64,000 nt of DNA from Acidobacteriota bacterium. GTDB taxonomy: Bacteria; Acidobacteriota; Vicinamibacteria; Vicinamibacterales; SCN-69-37. The position numbers were made by a program, and so were the translations under genes. The stretch spans positions 344,925-408,924 of the forward strand of contig JADYYY010000019.1 of NCBI GenBank assembly GCA_020853395.1. The letters run 5' to 3'. Numbering within the stretch: position 1 is the first letter of the stretch; each line of letters opens with the position of its first letter. The notes beneath the pieces are model-generated. The model saw only the letters and a program-made list of their open reading frames with translations, was not told where the DNA came from and did not search any database. Below, one piece after another: positions 8,379-17,627 of the stretch.

Positions 8379-10427
8379 TCACGCCAGATGGAGGACGCCG
8401 ATGAGGACGTCGATGAGCTTGATCCCGGCGAAGGGGACGACAATCCCGCCGATGCCGTAGATCAGCAGGTTCCGCCGCAGCAGGGCGGCGGCGCCGATCG
8501 CACGATACGGAATGCCGCGCAGGGCCAGCGGCACCAGGGCGACGATGATGAGCGCGTTGAAGATGACCGCCGACAGGATCGCCGACTGCGGCGTCCGCAG
8601 ACCCATGATGTTCAGCGCGTCGAGGACGGGATAGGTCGCCAGGAACATCGCAGGAATGATGGCGAAGTACTTCGCCACGTCGTTCGCGATCGAGAACGTC
8701 GTCAGCGCACCCCGCGTGATGAGCAACTGCTTGCCGATTTCGACGATCTCGATGAGCTTGGTCGGGTTCGAATCGAGGTCGACCATGTTGCCGGCTTCCT
8801 TCGCGGCCTGCGTCCCGGTGTTCATCGCGACGCCGACGTCGGCCTGCGCCAGGGCCGGCGCGTCGTTCGTGCCGTCGCCCGTCATCGCGACGAGCTTGCC
8901 GTCCGCCTGTTCGCGCTTGATGAGCGTCATCTTGTCTTCAGGGGTCGCCTGGGCGAGGAAGTCGTCCACGCCGGCCTCTTCCGCGATCGACGCCGCGGTC
9001 AACGGGTTGTCGCCCGTGATCATGACGGTCTTGATCCCCATCGCCCGGAGCGCGGCGAACCGCTGACGCATCCCGCCCTTGACGATGTCCTTGAGCGCGA
9101 TGACGCCGAGGACGCGCGCCTTGTCGGCCACCACGAGCGGCGTACCGCCGGCCCGGGCGATGGTGTCGACGGCGCGCCGAAGCTCCGGCGTGATCGCGCC
9201 GCCATTGGCGGTGACGTAGGCCGTGATCGCCTCCGATGCGCCCTTCCGGATCTGCCGTCCGTCCACATCGATGCCGGACATGCGGGTCTGCGCCGAGAAC
9301 GGGATGAACGTCGCTTCCTTGTCCGCGAGCTCGCGACCGCGAATGTGGTACTTCTCCTTCGCCAGGACGACGATGGATCGCCCTTCGGGGGTTTCGTCGG
9401 CCAGCGAGGCCAACTGGGCCGCGTCCGCCAGCTCGCCGTCCGTCACGCCGGTCACCGGAATGAACTCCGCGGCCTGCCGGTTGCCCAACGTGATGGTGCC
9501 CGTCTTGTCGAGCAGCAGCGTGTGCACGTCGCCGGCGGCCTCCACTGACCGGCCGGACATCGCCAGCACGTTGTGCTGGACGAGGCGATCCATGCCGGCG
9601 ATCCCGATCGCCGACAGCAGACCGCCGATGGTCGTCGGTATCAGGCACACCAGGAGCGACACCAGGACGAAGAGCGTCTGCGGCGCGCCCGAATACACCG
9701 CGAACGGCTGCAACGTCACCACCGCGATCAGGAACACGATCGTGAGGCCCGCGAGCAGGATGTTGAGCGCGATCTCGTTCGGCGTCTTCTGACGCTCGGC
9801 ACCCTCGACGAGCGCAATCATGCGATCGAGGAAGGTGTGACCGGGGTCGGAGGTGATGCGGACCTTGATCCAGTCCGAGATGACGCGCGTCCCGCCCGTC
9901 ACGGCCGAGCGGTCGCCGCCGGACTCGCGGATGACCGGCGCCGATTCCCCGGTGATGGCGGACTCGTCGACGGAGGCGACGCCTTCGACGATCTCCCCGT
10001 CTCCTGGAATGAACTCGCCTGCATGGACGATGACCACATCGCCCTTTCGGAGCGTCGGGGCCGGGACCTTTTCGATCCGATCGCCAGCGGTGAGCTTGTT
10101 CGCCACGGTCTCCGTGCGGGTCTTTCGCAGGGTGTCCGCCTGTGCCTTGCCTCGGCCTTCGGCCATGGCCTCCGCGAAGTTGGCGAACAGCACCGTCAAC
10201 CACAGCCATGCGGTGATCTGGAACTCGAAGAACAGATCGCCTCGACCGGTGATCGCATCCTGGACCAGCCGCCACGTGGTGAGCACGCTGCCGATTTCGA
10301 CTACGAACATCACCGGGTTGCGCGCCATCGTTCGCGGATGCAGCTTCCGGAGTGCGTCCGCCGTCGCGCGGCGGACGATCCGGGCATCCCAGATCGAGCG
10401 TGCCCGAGCCTGCGCCTGTGTCGCCAT
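8379..10427 (-). CDS. kdpB: Potassium-transporting P-type ATPase subunit B
   Basis: Catalytic P-type ATPase of the Kdp complex, 682 residues, the usual length. It contains the phosphorylation site [10 protein letters not shown], the TGES actuator motif (ITGES), the hinge [18 protein letters not shown], and [11 protein letters not shown]. It starts ATG 10427, overlapping the kdpA stop (TAATG). The frame stays open for another 535 codons across kdpA because of high GC; that upstream stretch is not part of this protein. Confidence 0.97.
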   Translation of the reverse strand: MATQAQARARSIWDARIVRRATADALRKLHPRTMARNPVMFVVEIGSVLTTWRLVQDAITGRGDLFFEFQITAWLWLTVLFANFAEAMAEGRGKAQADTLRKTRTETVANKLTAGDRIEKVPAPTLRKGDVVIVHAGEFIPGDGEIVEGVASVDESAITGESAPVIRESGGDRSAVTGGTRVISDWIKVRITSDPGHTFLDRMIALVEGAERQKTPNEIALNILLAGLTIVFLIAVVTLQPFAVYSGAPQTLFVLVSLLVCLIPTTIGGLLSAIGIAGMDRLVQHNVLAMSGRSVEAAGDVHTLLLDKTGTITLGNRQAAEFIPVTGVTDGELADAAQLASLADETPEGRSIVVLAKEKYHIRGRELADKEATFIPFSAQTRMSGIDVDGRQIRKGASEAITAYVTANGGAITPELRRAVDTIARAGGTPLVVADKARVLGVIALKDIVKGGMRQRFAALRAMGIKTVMITGDNPLTAASIAEEAGVDDFLAQATPEDKMTLIKREQADGKLVAMTGDGTNDAPALAQADVGVAMNTGTQAAKEAGNMVDLDSNPTKLIEIVEIGKQLLITRGALTTFSIANDVAKYFAIIPAMFLATYPVLDALNIMGLRTPQSAILSAVIFNALIIVALVPLALRGIPYRAIGAAALLRRNLLIYGIGGIVVPFAGIKLIDVLIGVLHLA

Positions 10428-12157
10428 TAGAAGACCTGCCCGTTCTGCATCAGGAAGTGCTCGACGATCGGCCCGAGACTGAGGGCCGGGAAGAAGGTCA
10501 ACGCGCCGACGACCACGATGACGCCCACGAGCAGCGCGCTGAAGAGCGGCGTCGTCACCGGGAACGTGCCCAGCGAGGGCGGCACGTGCTTCTTGCGGCC
10601 CAAGCTCGCCGCGATCGCGAGCGGCGGAATGATCATGAAGAAGCGGCCGAAGAGCATGGCGAGGCCGATCGTCGTGTTGTACCAGTTGGTGTTGACGCTC
10701 AGCCCGCCGAAGGCCGATCCGTTGTTCGCGGCGCCCGACGAATAGGCGTAGAGGATCTCCGACAGGCCGTGCGGGCCGGGGTTGAAGACGCTGGCGGTGC
10801 CGAAGTCCGGCGAGACGGCCGAGACGGCCGTGAACAGCAGGATCACGAGCGAGAAGATCAGGACCGTCAGCATCGCCATCTGGACCTCGAACGCCTGGAT
10901 CTTCTTGCCCAGGTACTCGGGAGTCCGTCCGACCATCAGGCCGGCGATGAAGACGGACAGGATGACGTAGACGAGCACGCCGTAGAGGCCGGCACCCACG
11001 CCGCCGAACACGACCTCGCTGAGCTGCATGTTCGCGAGTGGGACCAGCCCGCCGAGCGGCGTGAACGAGTCGTGCCAGCCATTGATCGCGCCGCAGCTCG
11101 CATCGGTCGTCACCGTCGCAAAGAGCGCGGTATTGGCGATGCCGAAGCGGACTTCCTTGCCCTCCATGTTGCCGCCCGACGACATCGGCGTCACCGTCTG
11201 ATCCGCGCCAGCGGCGGTCAGCAACGGGTTGCCGCGCGCTTCCGCCCAGTACGCCACGCTCACGCCCAGGAGGAACAGAAACGCCATGGCACCCCAGACG
11301 GCCCACCCGTGGCGGCGGGATCCCGTCATCGAGCCCAGCGTGTAGGTCAACCCCGCGGAAATCGCGAAGATGCCGAACATCAAGACGAAGTTCGAGAGCG
11401 GCGTCGGATTCTCGAACGGGTGCGCGGCGTTCGCGTTGAAGAAGCCGCCGCCGTTCGTGCCGAACTGCTTGATGATCTCTTGGGACGCGACCGGACCCTG
11501 CGCGATCACCTGCGTTGCGCCCTCGACCGTGTGCACGGTGTCGTACGGCCTGAGGTTCTGCACCACACCCTGGGACACGAGGAACAACGCCCCGACGACG
11601 GCGATGGGTAGCAGGATCCACAGGGACGCTCGCACCAGATCCACCCAGAAGTTTCCGAGCGTCTCCTTTTCGCGCTGCGCAATGCCGCGAATGAACGCAA
11701 TCGCCACCGCCATGCCCGTGGCAGCGGACACGAAGTTGTGGTACGCGAGGCCGGCCATCTGCGTGAAGTAGCTCATGGTGGACTCGCCACCATAGGCCTG
11801 CCAGTTCGTGTTGGTGGCGAACGACACCGCCGTGTTGAACGCCAGCGCCGGAGCGACGCCCGGGAGGCCCTGCGGATTCCAGGGCAGCACGCCTTGCAGG
11901 CGCTGGATTGCATACAGGACGACCAGTGAGACGCCGCTGAAGAGGAGCACCGCCACGGCGTACTCGGTCCAGCGCATCTCGCGCGTCTCGTCCACGCCCG
12001 TCGCGCGGTAGACGAGCCGCTCGAGCGGCCACAGCACGGGATCGAGCCGAGTGCGCTGGCGCGAGAAGACGCGTGCCATGTACGCGCCGAGCGGAGGCGT
12101 CACCGCGAGCAGCGCGAGCAGGAAGAACAGGATCTGAAGCCAGCCGTTCGTGGTCAT
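10427..12157 (-). CDS. kdpA: Potassium-transporting ATPase subunit A (K+ channel-like subunit)
   Basis: KdpA, 576 residues, the K+-selective membrane subunit with about ten helices. Selectivity-filter-like segments are visible: [32 protein letters not shown], and [16 protein letters not shown]. It starts [20 protein letters not shown]. It begins 1 bp downstream of the kdpF stop and overlaps kdpB, so the complex is made from one polycistronic message. Confidence 0.97.
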   Translation of the reverse strand: MTTNGWLQILFFLLALLAVTPPLGAYMARVFSRQRTRLDPVLWPLERLVYRATGVDETREMRWTEYAVAVLLFSGVSLVVLYAIQRLQGVLPWNPQGLPGVAPALAFNTAVSFATNTNWQAYGGESTMSYFTQMAGLAYHNFVSAATGMAVAIAFIRGIAQREKETLGNFWVDLVRASLWILLPIAVVGALFLVSQGVVQNLRPYDTVHTVEGATQVIAQGPVASQEIIKQFGTNGGGFFNANAAHPFENPTPLSNFVLMFGIFAISAGLTYTLGSMTGSRRHGWAVWGAMAFLFLLGVSVAYWAEARGNPLLTAAGADQTVTPMSSGGNMEGKEVRFGIANTALFATVTTDASCGAINGWHDSFTPLGGLVPLANMQLSEVVFGGVGAGLYGVLVYVILSVFIAGLMVGRTPEYLGKKIQAFEVQMAMLTVLIFSLVILLFTAVSAVSPDFGTASVFNPGPHGLSEILYAYSSGAANNGSAFGGLSVNTNWYNTTIGLAMLFGRFFMIIPPLAIAASLGRKKHVPPSLGTFPVTTPLFSALLVGVIVVVGALTFFPALSLGPIVEHFLMQNGQVF

Positions 12158-12158
12158 C

Positions 12159-12248
12159 TCAGAACTTCTCCGGCTTCAGCATCGCGACGACGAGATACGC
12201 GAGCATCGCCGCACTCACGGCCAGACCGATGGCGTAATCGAGCCCCAC
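12159..12248 (-). CDS. kdpF: Potassium-transporting ATPase small subunit F
   Basis: KdpF, 29 residues, a single membrane helix that stabilises KdpA/KdpB. It reads VGLDYAIGLAVSAAMLAYLV and then VAMLKPEKF; the LLKPEKF-like tail is diagnostic of the family. It starts at GTG with a GAGGTGG ribosome site just upstream that overlaps the stop of the small ORF before it. It is followed after 1 bp by kdpA. Confidence 0.9.
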   Translation of the reverse strand: MGLDYAIGLAVSAAMLAYLVVAMLKPEKF

Positions 12249-12256
12249 GACCCACC

Positions 12257-12346
12257 TCACTTCATCAGCCAGTCGCAGACGCGCACGTACCCGAGGCTGA
12301 CGACGAAGAACACCACCACCACGCCCAAGAACACGACGTCCAGCAC
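12257..12346 (-). CDS. Small 29-residue membrane protein upstream of kdpF
   Basis: A 29-codon ORF starts at GTG 12346 with GAGGTGA a few bases upstream. It encodes one hydrophobic helix (LDVVFLGVVVVFFVVSLGYV) and a short basic tail RVCDWLMK. It ends 8 bp before kdpF, and its stop lies against the kdpF ribosome site (AAGTGAGGTGG), consistent with translational coupling. Small hydrophobic ORFs occur at this position in other Acidobacteriota and Proteobacteria kdp operons as far as I recall. A role as an extra Kdp subunit or regulatory peptide is inference. Confidence 0.7.
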   Translation of the reverse strand: MLDVVFLGVVVVFFVVSLGYVRVCDWLMK

Positions 12347-12354
12347 AGGTCACC

Positions 12355-12483
12355 TCAGTACGAACACCCAATACCAAGAGAGCCAACGACGCGCCGGCCG
12401 TCGCCGCCGTTCAGCGCCGTGGTCGTGTCGCCGAGCGTCCGGAATTCCACACCACCGTGCAGGTTCCACGCGTGCGCGGGCCA
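12355..12483 (-). pseudogene. 3' remnant of an outer-membrane beta-barrel-like gene
   Basis: Read on the minus strand this gives a tail WPAHAWNLHGGVEF, then RTLGDTTTALNGGDG and RRVVGSLGIGCSY before TGA. Alternating polar and hydrophobic residues and a C-terminal aromatic look like the last strands of a porin-like barrel. There is no start codon or complete gene upstream: the frame is stopped near 12576 and the palindrome at 12533-12586 interrupts the region. Its stop (12355-12357) sits in the ribosome site of the small ORF that follows, as expected for a former member of the operon. Family assignment is uncertain. Confidence 0.35.
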
Positions 12484-12517
12484 TGACGTAACGCTCCTCT
12501 CAACGATAGGGATCTGC

Positions 12518-12590
12518 TCCTGAAAACGGGCCGAGAAGTCCCTGAAAAAACCCTGAAGACCTTCAGGGCTTCTTCAGGGACTTCTCAGGC
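12518..12590. promoter_or_regulatory. 11-bp-phased CCCTGAA/TTCAGGG palindrome, candidate response-regulator operator
   Basis: Arms 12533-12558 and 12561-12586 are inverted repeats matching at 24 of 26 positions around a 2-bp centre. They are built from heptamers: TCCTGAA at 12518, CCCTGAA at 12540 and 12551, then TTCAGGG at 12562 and 12573 and CTCAGGC at 12584. All are in 11-bp register. Direct repeats with 11-bp periodicity are the classic binding mode of OmpR/PhoB-family regulators, including KdpE. It lies between the kdp operon (left) and a divergent gene starting at 12682, so it could control both. As RNA it would also form a very stable hairpin; termination is an alternative role. Confidence 0.65.
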
Positions 12591-12681
12591 CTTTCTTCGG
12601 CGCGGTTCTCTACGCTGTCGGCAGAAGGAGGCGACCGATTACGTCGATGGGTGCAGTCGCGGTCTTGCGAGGCAGGGTGCT

Positions 12682-13119
12682 GTGACCATTGGGTGCGCAG
12701 CCGCGTCGGTGGACGTGTACGTCATTGCCACGACGCCGCGTGCCACCGTCACGGCGCTCGGAGCGGCGTCTGAACTGGCTCGTCAGCGTACCGGCAAGGT
12801 CACGATGCTGGTGTCCGCACACGACCGTCGCCTGCTTGCGCAGCCGCCGCTGCCAGTGGGTAGCGGCGCCGGCGACAGCCTCGACGAACGGCGACGTCGT
12901 GCCTTGAAAGCCGCACTCAGTCTCGCCGGCAGCTTCGACGTCGTCGGTATCGCGATTCTCGATCTCCACTCCGTGTCGGACCTGGCCCAGGTGGCCCCCA
13001 CGCGGTCCACGCTCGTGCTCGGCACACCCGAAGGTGATGGGGATGATTCCGACACGACGTTCGCGCGAACGCTGGGCTCGTTGGGCTACGAAGTGGTCCT
13101 CGCGTCATCCGAGGGCTAG
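12682..13119 (+). CDS. Hypothetical protein, possibly universal-stress-like
   Basis: Protein of 145 residues divergent from the kdp operon. The N-terminal part (SVDVYVIATTPRATVTALGA, then ASELARQRTGKVTMLVSAHD) has the beta-alpha-beta look of a universal-stress or Rossmann-type fold; a second beta-alpha unit is around SFDVVGIAILDLHSVSDLAQ. No catalytic motif is seen. The start is GTG 12682 with AGGG about 5 bases upstream; GTG 12712 is an alternative. The shared upstream palindrome suggests co-regulation with kdp. Confidence 0.6.
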   Translation: MTIGCAAASVDVYVIATTPRATVTALGAASELARQRTGKVTMLVSAHDRRLLAQPPLPVGSGAGDSLDERRRRALKAALSLAGSFDVVGIAILDLHSVSDLAQVAPTRSTLVLGTPEGDGDDSDTTFARTLGSLGYEVVLASSEG

Positions 13120-13241
13120 CGTCGAACCGGTACGAGCATGCGGGGTGCGCTCGAGCGAGAACGTGCGCTGCTCGAGACGCTCGCGCCACTCTCGCCGGGC
13201 CGGAACCGACGTGAGCTGCGCTCGCTCACGGACCGGCGCGC

Positions 13242-14819
13242 TCACTCGGGCACGATCTGATAGCTCACGAAGGCGAGATAGCGGCTGTCCGGCGACCACG
13301 ACGACACGTTGATCGTGCCCTGGCCGCCGAACAGCTCGGCCAGCGCATCGACGGCGCGCGTCTGGAGGTTCATGCGCCGCAGCACGACGTCCTTGTTGGC
13401 CGGATGATCGCCCGAGCCCGGCGCGTAGCTCAGGAACACCATCACCTGTCCGTTCGGCGCGACGTGCGGGAACCAGTTCTCGAAGCGGTCGTTGGTGATC
13501 TGCTCCTGCTCGGATCCGTCCACCTTCATCCGCCACACCTGCATCGACCCGCTGCGATCGGAGTTGAAGTAGATGTGCTGCCCGTCCGGTGAGAACTCCG
13601 GGCCGTCGTCTTTCGCCGCCGCCGTGGTGAGGCGCCGCTCCGGGCCGCCGCCGGCGGAGACGGTGTAGACGTCGAAGTTGCCGTTGCGCTCGCCGCAGTA
13701 GGCGAGCGTTCTGCCGTCGGGCGACCACCCGTGGAAGTAGGACGGTCCCAGCTCGGTGACGCGCGTCGGCGCGCCGCCGCCAGCCGGCACGGTGTAGATC
13801 AGCGACGGGCGCTGCCCGTTGACGACCTGGGACTGATCGCTGATCGCCCACAGCTCGCCATCCTTCGTCACGCCATGGTCGTTGTTGATGCGCGTGAGCG
13901 GGCCGAGGTCGACCGCCTCCGGCGTGCTCCTCCGGTTCGGATTCCGCGGCGCGCCGGGCGGATCGGCCTGTACGCGGTACAGGCGGCCGCCATTGTTGAA
14001 GTACAGCGTGTTGGTCCCGTCCGGGAACCAGTTCGGCGCCTCGATCCGATCGCGCTGTGTGACGACGTACGCGACGCGGCGGTCCTTGGAGGCGAGGCTG
14101 ATCGTCTCGAGCGTGTTGACGAGCGTCGTGCGTCCCGTCGCCGACGGCGGCGTGGCGATCTGCACGTTCGAGAACTCGACGGTCTCGAGCCGGCCGGTGT
14201 CGTGCGCGGTCACGCCGATGCCGATGTAGAACTCCCCCGCGAAGGGCACGCGCGCGGCCCCGCCTGCCGGCCGCAGTTGGCCGCCGGGATCGGCGACCGA
14301 CATCGAGACGTAGTCGCCGCGCTTCTCGATCCGGAGCCGGCGCGGGCCGGCGAGATCCGTCTGCACCTCGTGCGTGACGTCGCCCTTCTCGGCGCGCCAC
14401 TGCAGCGACGTGAGCCCGTCGCCGTGCGCGGCGGCGTCGGCGTAGACGCTGTCGCCGTCGAGTGTCTGCCGCAGCACCAGCACGCCCTTGCGATGGCCGT
14501 TGGGCGTGCCGGTCTCGGGCTTCGAGCCGGCGAACGTGACATCGGCCGTGAGCATCACGTCGCCCGAGACCTTCTTCCAGACGTAGTGGAAGTGATCGGC
14601 GCGCGCCCACATGTTCTCGCCGCCGCCGGTGACGCGGTAGACCTGGCGGCTCGCGTCGTACGTCGCCGAGCCCGGCCCGATCGTCGACGGCGCGCCGATG
14701 TCGGTGCTGCCGTCGAAGAGGCCGATCGCCGCGGTGGGCGCGGTGCCGGCGCGCGTGCCGCCAGCCGCGATGCCGAGGACGATCGCGATCGGAAACGAAC
14801 CGCGGATCCAGCGCGTCAT
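13242..14819 (-). CDS. Secreted TolB-like beta-propeller protein with N-terminal lectin-like domain
   Basis: Protein of 525 residues with signal peptide ([20 protein letters not shown]). Residues about 35-220 look like a concanavalin/LamG-type sandwich ([14 protein letters not shown] to FSNVQIA). Residues about 235-520 hold WD40-like TolB blades, for example [40 protein letters not shown] and [15 protein letters not shown] chose ATG 14819 because GGAGG lies 5-6 bases upstream and the signal peptide follows at once. Such proteins are common in Acidobacteriota; a sugar- or protein-binding periplasmic role is likely but unspecific. Confidence 0.85.
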   Translation of the reverse strand: MTRWIRGSFPIAIVLGIAAGGTRAGTAPTAAIGLFDGSTDIGAPSTIGPGSATYDASRQVYRVTGGGENMWARADHFHYVWKKVSGDVMLTADVTFAGSKPETGTPNGHRKGVLVLRQTLDGDSVYADAAAHGDGLTSLQWRAEKGDVTHEVQTDLAGPRRLRIEKRGDYVSMSVADPGGQLRPAGGAARVPFAGEFYIGIGVTAHDTGRLETVEFSNVQIATPPSATGRTTLVNTLETISLASKDRRVAYVVTQRDRIEAPNWFPDGTNTLYFNNGGRLYRVQADPPGAPRNPNRRSTPEAVDLGPLTRINNDHGVTKDGELWAISDQSQVVNGQRPSLIYTVPAGGGAPTRVTELGPSYFHGWSPDGRTLAYCGERNGNFDVYTVSAGGGPERRLTTAAAKDDGPEFSPDGQHIYFNSDRSGSMQVWRMKVDGSEQEQITNDRFENWFPHVAPNGQVMVFLSYAPGSGDHPANKDVVLRRMNLQTRAVDALAELFGGQGTINVSSWSPDSRYLAFVSYQIVPE

Positions 14820-14966
14820 GACGCCTCCATCGACGGCCGGGCCACGCATCGGGCACACAGCCGCCGGATCGGAATGGTTGTCGGGTGACCGGCTGACAAG
14901 ATAACGGAACCCGCCCGCGGCCGACAAGCCATCGCGGCGCATCTCGGAACTGCTCTACGATGACGC

Positions 14967-15545
14967 GTGGCCGACGTCACACCCTCCGCCGTGGTTCCGG
15001 CCGCCGGACGCTCGTCGCGATTCGGCGGCCCGAAGCTTCTCGCCGACGTGCAGGGCCGGCCGTTGATTCGCCGGACGCTCGAGGCTCTCGCCGCCGGCGG
15101 CATCGACGACGTCGTCGTGGTCATCGGCCCTGAGGCGCCGCGCGAGCTGGTCGGCCTTCTCGACGACTCGCGCGTCACGACGGTGGTCAACCCGGAACCG
15201 GACCGCGGGATGTTCTCGTCCATTCATGCCGGGTTGATCGCTGCGGCCGGATCGCCCGTGCTCGTGCTTCCCGCCGACATGCCCTTCGTGCAGCCCGCCA
15301 CCGTGCGCGCCGTCGTCGACGCATGCCGCGCGACCGGCCGCGTCGTCGTTCCGGCCGTCGGGCCGAAGCGCGGTCATCCCGTGGCGCTTCCTCGCGTCGT
15401 CTGCGACGCCATCGCGGCGAAGGGCGATCCGCGGGGAACGTTGAAGGACGCGTTTCAGGCTGCGGCGGGCGGCCCGCCGGTCGAGTTGCCGGTCGAGGAC
15501 GCCGGCGTGTTGCACGACGTGGACGTGCCGGGCGACTTGGTGTGA
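14967..15545 (+). CDS. mocA: MobA/MocA-like molybdopterin cytidylyltransferase
   Basis: Nucleotidyltransferase of 192 residues that attaches CMP (or GMP) to molybdopterin. The signature VPAAGRSSRFGGPKLLADVQ shows the GxSxRxGxxK nucleotide-binding loop, and LPADMPFVQP is the metal-binding region. The MocA type is favoured because xanthine-dehydrogenase-type enzymes, encoded nearby at 18792-21583, use the cytosine dinucleotide cofactor; this is contextual. It starts at GTG. TACGAT lies 5 bases before the start, so the message may be leaderless. Confidence 0.85.
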   Translation: MADVTPSAVVPAAGRSSRFGGPKLLADVQGRPLIRRTLEALAAGGIDDVVVVIGPEAPRELVGLLDDSRVTTVVNPEPDRGMFSSIHAGLIAAAGSPVLVLPADMPFVQPATVRAVVDACRATGRVVVPAVGPKRGHPVALPRVVCDAIAAKGDPRGTLKDAFQAAAGGPPVELPVEDAGVLHDVDVPGDLV

Positions 15546-15548
15546 GCC

Positions 15549-16472
15549 GTGACGAAGATCATCATCGCGGGCGGGACGGGGCTGATCGGGGGCGCGTTGG
15601 CGCGGCGGCTGGCGGACGATGGCCACGACGTCGTCGTGCTGAGCCGCAGTGCAGGGTCGAGCGGCGATTCGAGGATTCGGCGCGCGGCGTGGCAGCCCGA
15701 TGGGACGAGCGGCGCGTGGGCAGCCGAAATCGACGGGGCCCATGCGATCGTCAACTTCACGGGCGCCGGCATCGCGGATCGCCGCTGGACGGATGCACGC
15801 AAGCGGGAGCTGCGAGCGAGCCGCGTGCTGCCGACCCGCAGCCTCGTGGCGGCGGTGCGGGCCGCGACGCGCCGGCCGGCCGTCTTCGTCCAGGGATCGG
15901 CTGTCGGCTACTACGGCACCGGCGACGGCGCGCGCGAGGTGGACGAGTCGTTCCCCGCCGGCCGCGACTTCCTCGGGGAGCTCTGTCAGGCGTGGGAAGC
16001 GGAAGCGCAGCCGGCGGCAGCGCTCGGCTGTCGTCTCGTCACGCTCCGGACGGGCGTCGTCGTGTCCAGCCGCGGCGGCGTGGTCGCGCGGCTGAAGGTG
16101 CCGTTCCTGCTCTTCGCCGGCGGGCCGATCGGCAGCGGCCGCCAGTACCTGTCCTGGATCCACGAGGACGATCTCGTGTCGATGGTGCTGTGGGCGATCG
16201 CGACGCCGGCGGTCGAGGGCGTGTACAACGCCACGTCGCCGAACCCGGTGACCAACGCGCGGTTCTCAGCCGCGCTGGGCCGCGCGCTGCACAGGCCCAG
16301 CGTCCTGCCGGTGCCGCCCTTCTTCCTGCGGCTCGTGTACGGCGAGATGGCGCAGGCGATGCTGATCGAAGGGCAGCGCGTCGTGCCACGGCGCGCCGTC
16401 GACGCCGGGTTCGTGTTTCGCTATCCGGAGATCGACCCGGCCGTGGCAGCCGCCGTGAAGGCCAACCGCTGA
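15549..16472 (+). CDS. TIGR01777-family NAD(P)-binding epimerase (YfcH/SulA-like)
   Basis: Protein of 307 residues of the atypical short-chain dehydrogenase type. The N-terminal dinucleotide motif is IIIAGGTGLIGGALARRLAD; VNFTGAGIADRRWTDARKRE, and QGSAVGYYGTGDGAREVDES with the active-site Tyr, are the family hallmarks. A C-terminal DUF1731-like segment (VPPFFLRLVYGEMAQ to VPRRAVDAGFVFRYP) is present. It starts at GTG 4 bp after mocA. Physiological substrate is unknown for the family. Confidence 0.9.
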   Translation: MTKIIIAGGTGLIGGALARRLADDGHDVVVLSRSAGSSGDSRIRRAAWQPDGTSGAWAAEIDGAHAIVNFTGAGIADRRWTDARKRELRASRVLPTRSLVAAVRAATRRPAVFVQGSAVGYYGTGDGAREVDESFPAGRDFLGELCQAWEAEAQPAAALGCRLVTLRTGVVVSSRGGVVARLKVPFLLFAGGPIGSGRQYLSWIHEDDLVSMVLWAIATPAVEGVYNATSPNPVTNARFSAALGRALHRPSVLPVPPFFLRLVYGEMAQAMLIEGQRVVPRRAVDAGFVFRYPEIDPAVAAAVKANR

Positions 16473-16650
16473 GCCTTCGCGCCTAGGCCGGACGAGGCCG
16501 CGCACTTCGCGGCGCTTCCGGGGCGAGCGCGGCGTCCACGACCTCGCGATGAGCTTCCGCGCGATCGGTTGCGCTTCCTCGAAGAACGCGTCGCGACGCT
16601 GCCGACAGCCGCGCGGGCGATCGCCCGGCGATGCCGGCATGGCGTTCTGG

Positions 16651-17592
16651 CTACGGCGCTTCCGCGTAGGCGGCGCGCGCCAGCGCCGTGATGCCGTTCG
16701 CCCTCGGCCATGCCGGGTGCGCGGCCTGCAGTTCGGCCTGCACGGCGGTTGCCGTCTCGTCCGCGGACTTGCCCTGCGCCTTGAGCGCCCGCGCGCGGGT
16801 CTGAATCGTCTGCACGATCGCGCGGTTCGCCTCGATGAGCCCACCGGATCCGACGGCGCCGTGCGAGGGCACGATGATCTGCGGCTTCAACGCCTGGAAC
16901 GTGTCGAACGCCGCCAGCCAGGCCTTCGCGCTCGATGCCGCGTTCGCCGCCAGAAACGAGCTGTTCATCACGACGTCGCCGGCGAAGAGAACGTTGTCGC
17001 CCTCGACGAAGAAGCCGGTGTCGCCGCGCGTGTGCGTCGGGCCGACGACGACGAAGCGGACGGCCACGCCGCCGAGATCCAGACGGTGCTCGCGGTCGAA
17101 GGTGATGTCGGCGGGCCGTCTCGCAGCGTCCTTCAGGATCTCGGCGGTCGCCGGCGATCGGCCCGAGAACATCTGCACCATCTGCATGCCGCCCTGCTCG
17201 AACTCGGCCTCCTGCACCTTCGAGTTCACGTACTTCGCCGAGGCGGGAAACGCGACGTAGCCCGTCGTGTGCTCGGCGTGGAAGTGCGTCGAGGCGATGT
17301 AGAGCTCGGTGTTCCGGCTGACCTTCGCCACCTCGCGGAGCACCGTCTCGCCGTTGCGCCGCCCGAGGCCGGGATCGATCACGAGCGTCGCCCGGCTGCC
17401 GACGACGATGCCGACGTTGGGGACGAGGCCGACGTCGCCGTCGGGAATCACGTACGTGTGAGGCGCCAGCCTGGTCGTCACGTTCTCGCGCACGAGCGGA
17501 TCCGGCACGGGGCCGCGTTGGGCCGTGAGCGTACCGGCGATGGCGAGGCCGAGCACGGCGGTCGAGGGCACGGTCAGGCGACGACGCAGCAT
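16651..17592 (-). CDS. Secreted metallo-beta-lactamase-fold hydrolase
   Basis: Protein of 313 residues with signal peptide (MLRRRLTVPSTAVLGLAIAG). The zinc motif is THFHAEH (His103, His105, His108), so the usual Asp of HxHxDH is replaced by Glu107. Further ligands are His in GPTHTRGDT, Asp in FAGDVV and His in VPSHG. Subclass-B-like secreted enzymes of this kind are often annotated as quinoprotein-relay or lactonase-like, and the substrate cannot be named. It starts ATG 17592; the frame stays open upstream but lacks a better start. It converges with the epimerase gene, and 178 bp between them (16473-16650) carry nothing I recognise. Confidence 0.87.
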   Translation of the reverse strand: MLRRRLTVPSTAVLGLAIAGTLTAQRGPVPDPLVRENVTTRLAPHTYVIPDGDVGLVPNVGIVVGSRATLVIDPGLGRRNGETVLREVAKVSRNTELYIASTHFHAEHTTGYVAFPASAKYVNSKVQEAEFEQGGMQMVQMFSGRSPATAEILKDAARRPADITFDREHRLDLGGVAVRFVVVGPTHTRGDTGFFVEGDNVLFAGDVVMNSSFLAANAASSAKAWLAAFDTFQALKPQIIVPSHGAVGSGGLIEANRAIVQTIQTRARALKAQGKSADETATAVQAELQAAHPAWPRANGITALARAAYAEAP

Positions 17593-17627
17593 GGTGATGT
17601 CTCCGCGACAAAGGCGACAAAGCACGA

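Noticed and set aside
10428..12032. Extension of the kdpB frame upstream across kdpA
   Set aside because: The frame is open but the text before [20 protein letters not shown] is compositionally biased; kdpA in another frame explains the region and kdpB has its family-typical start at 10427.
16473..16650. Possible small gene between the epimerase and the metallo-hydrolase
   Set aside because: Several frames are open on the minus strand, but none has a start with ribosome site or a recognisable sequence.
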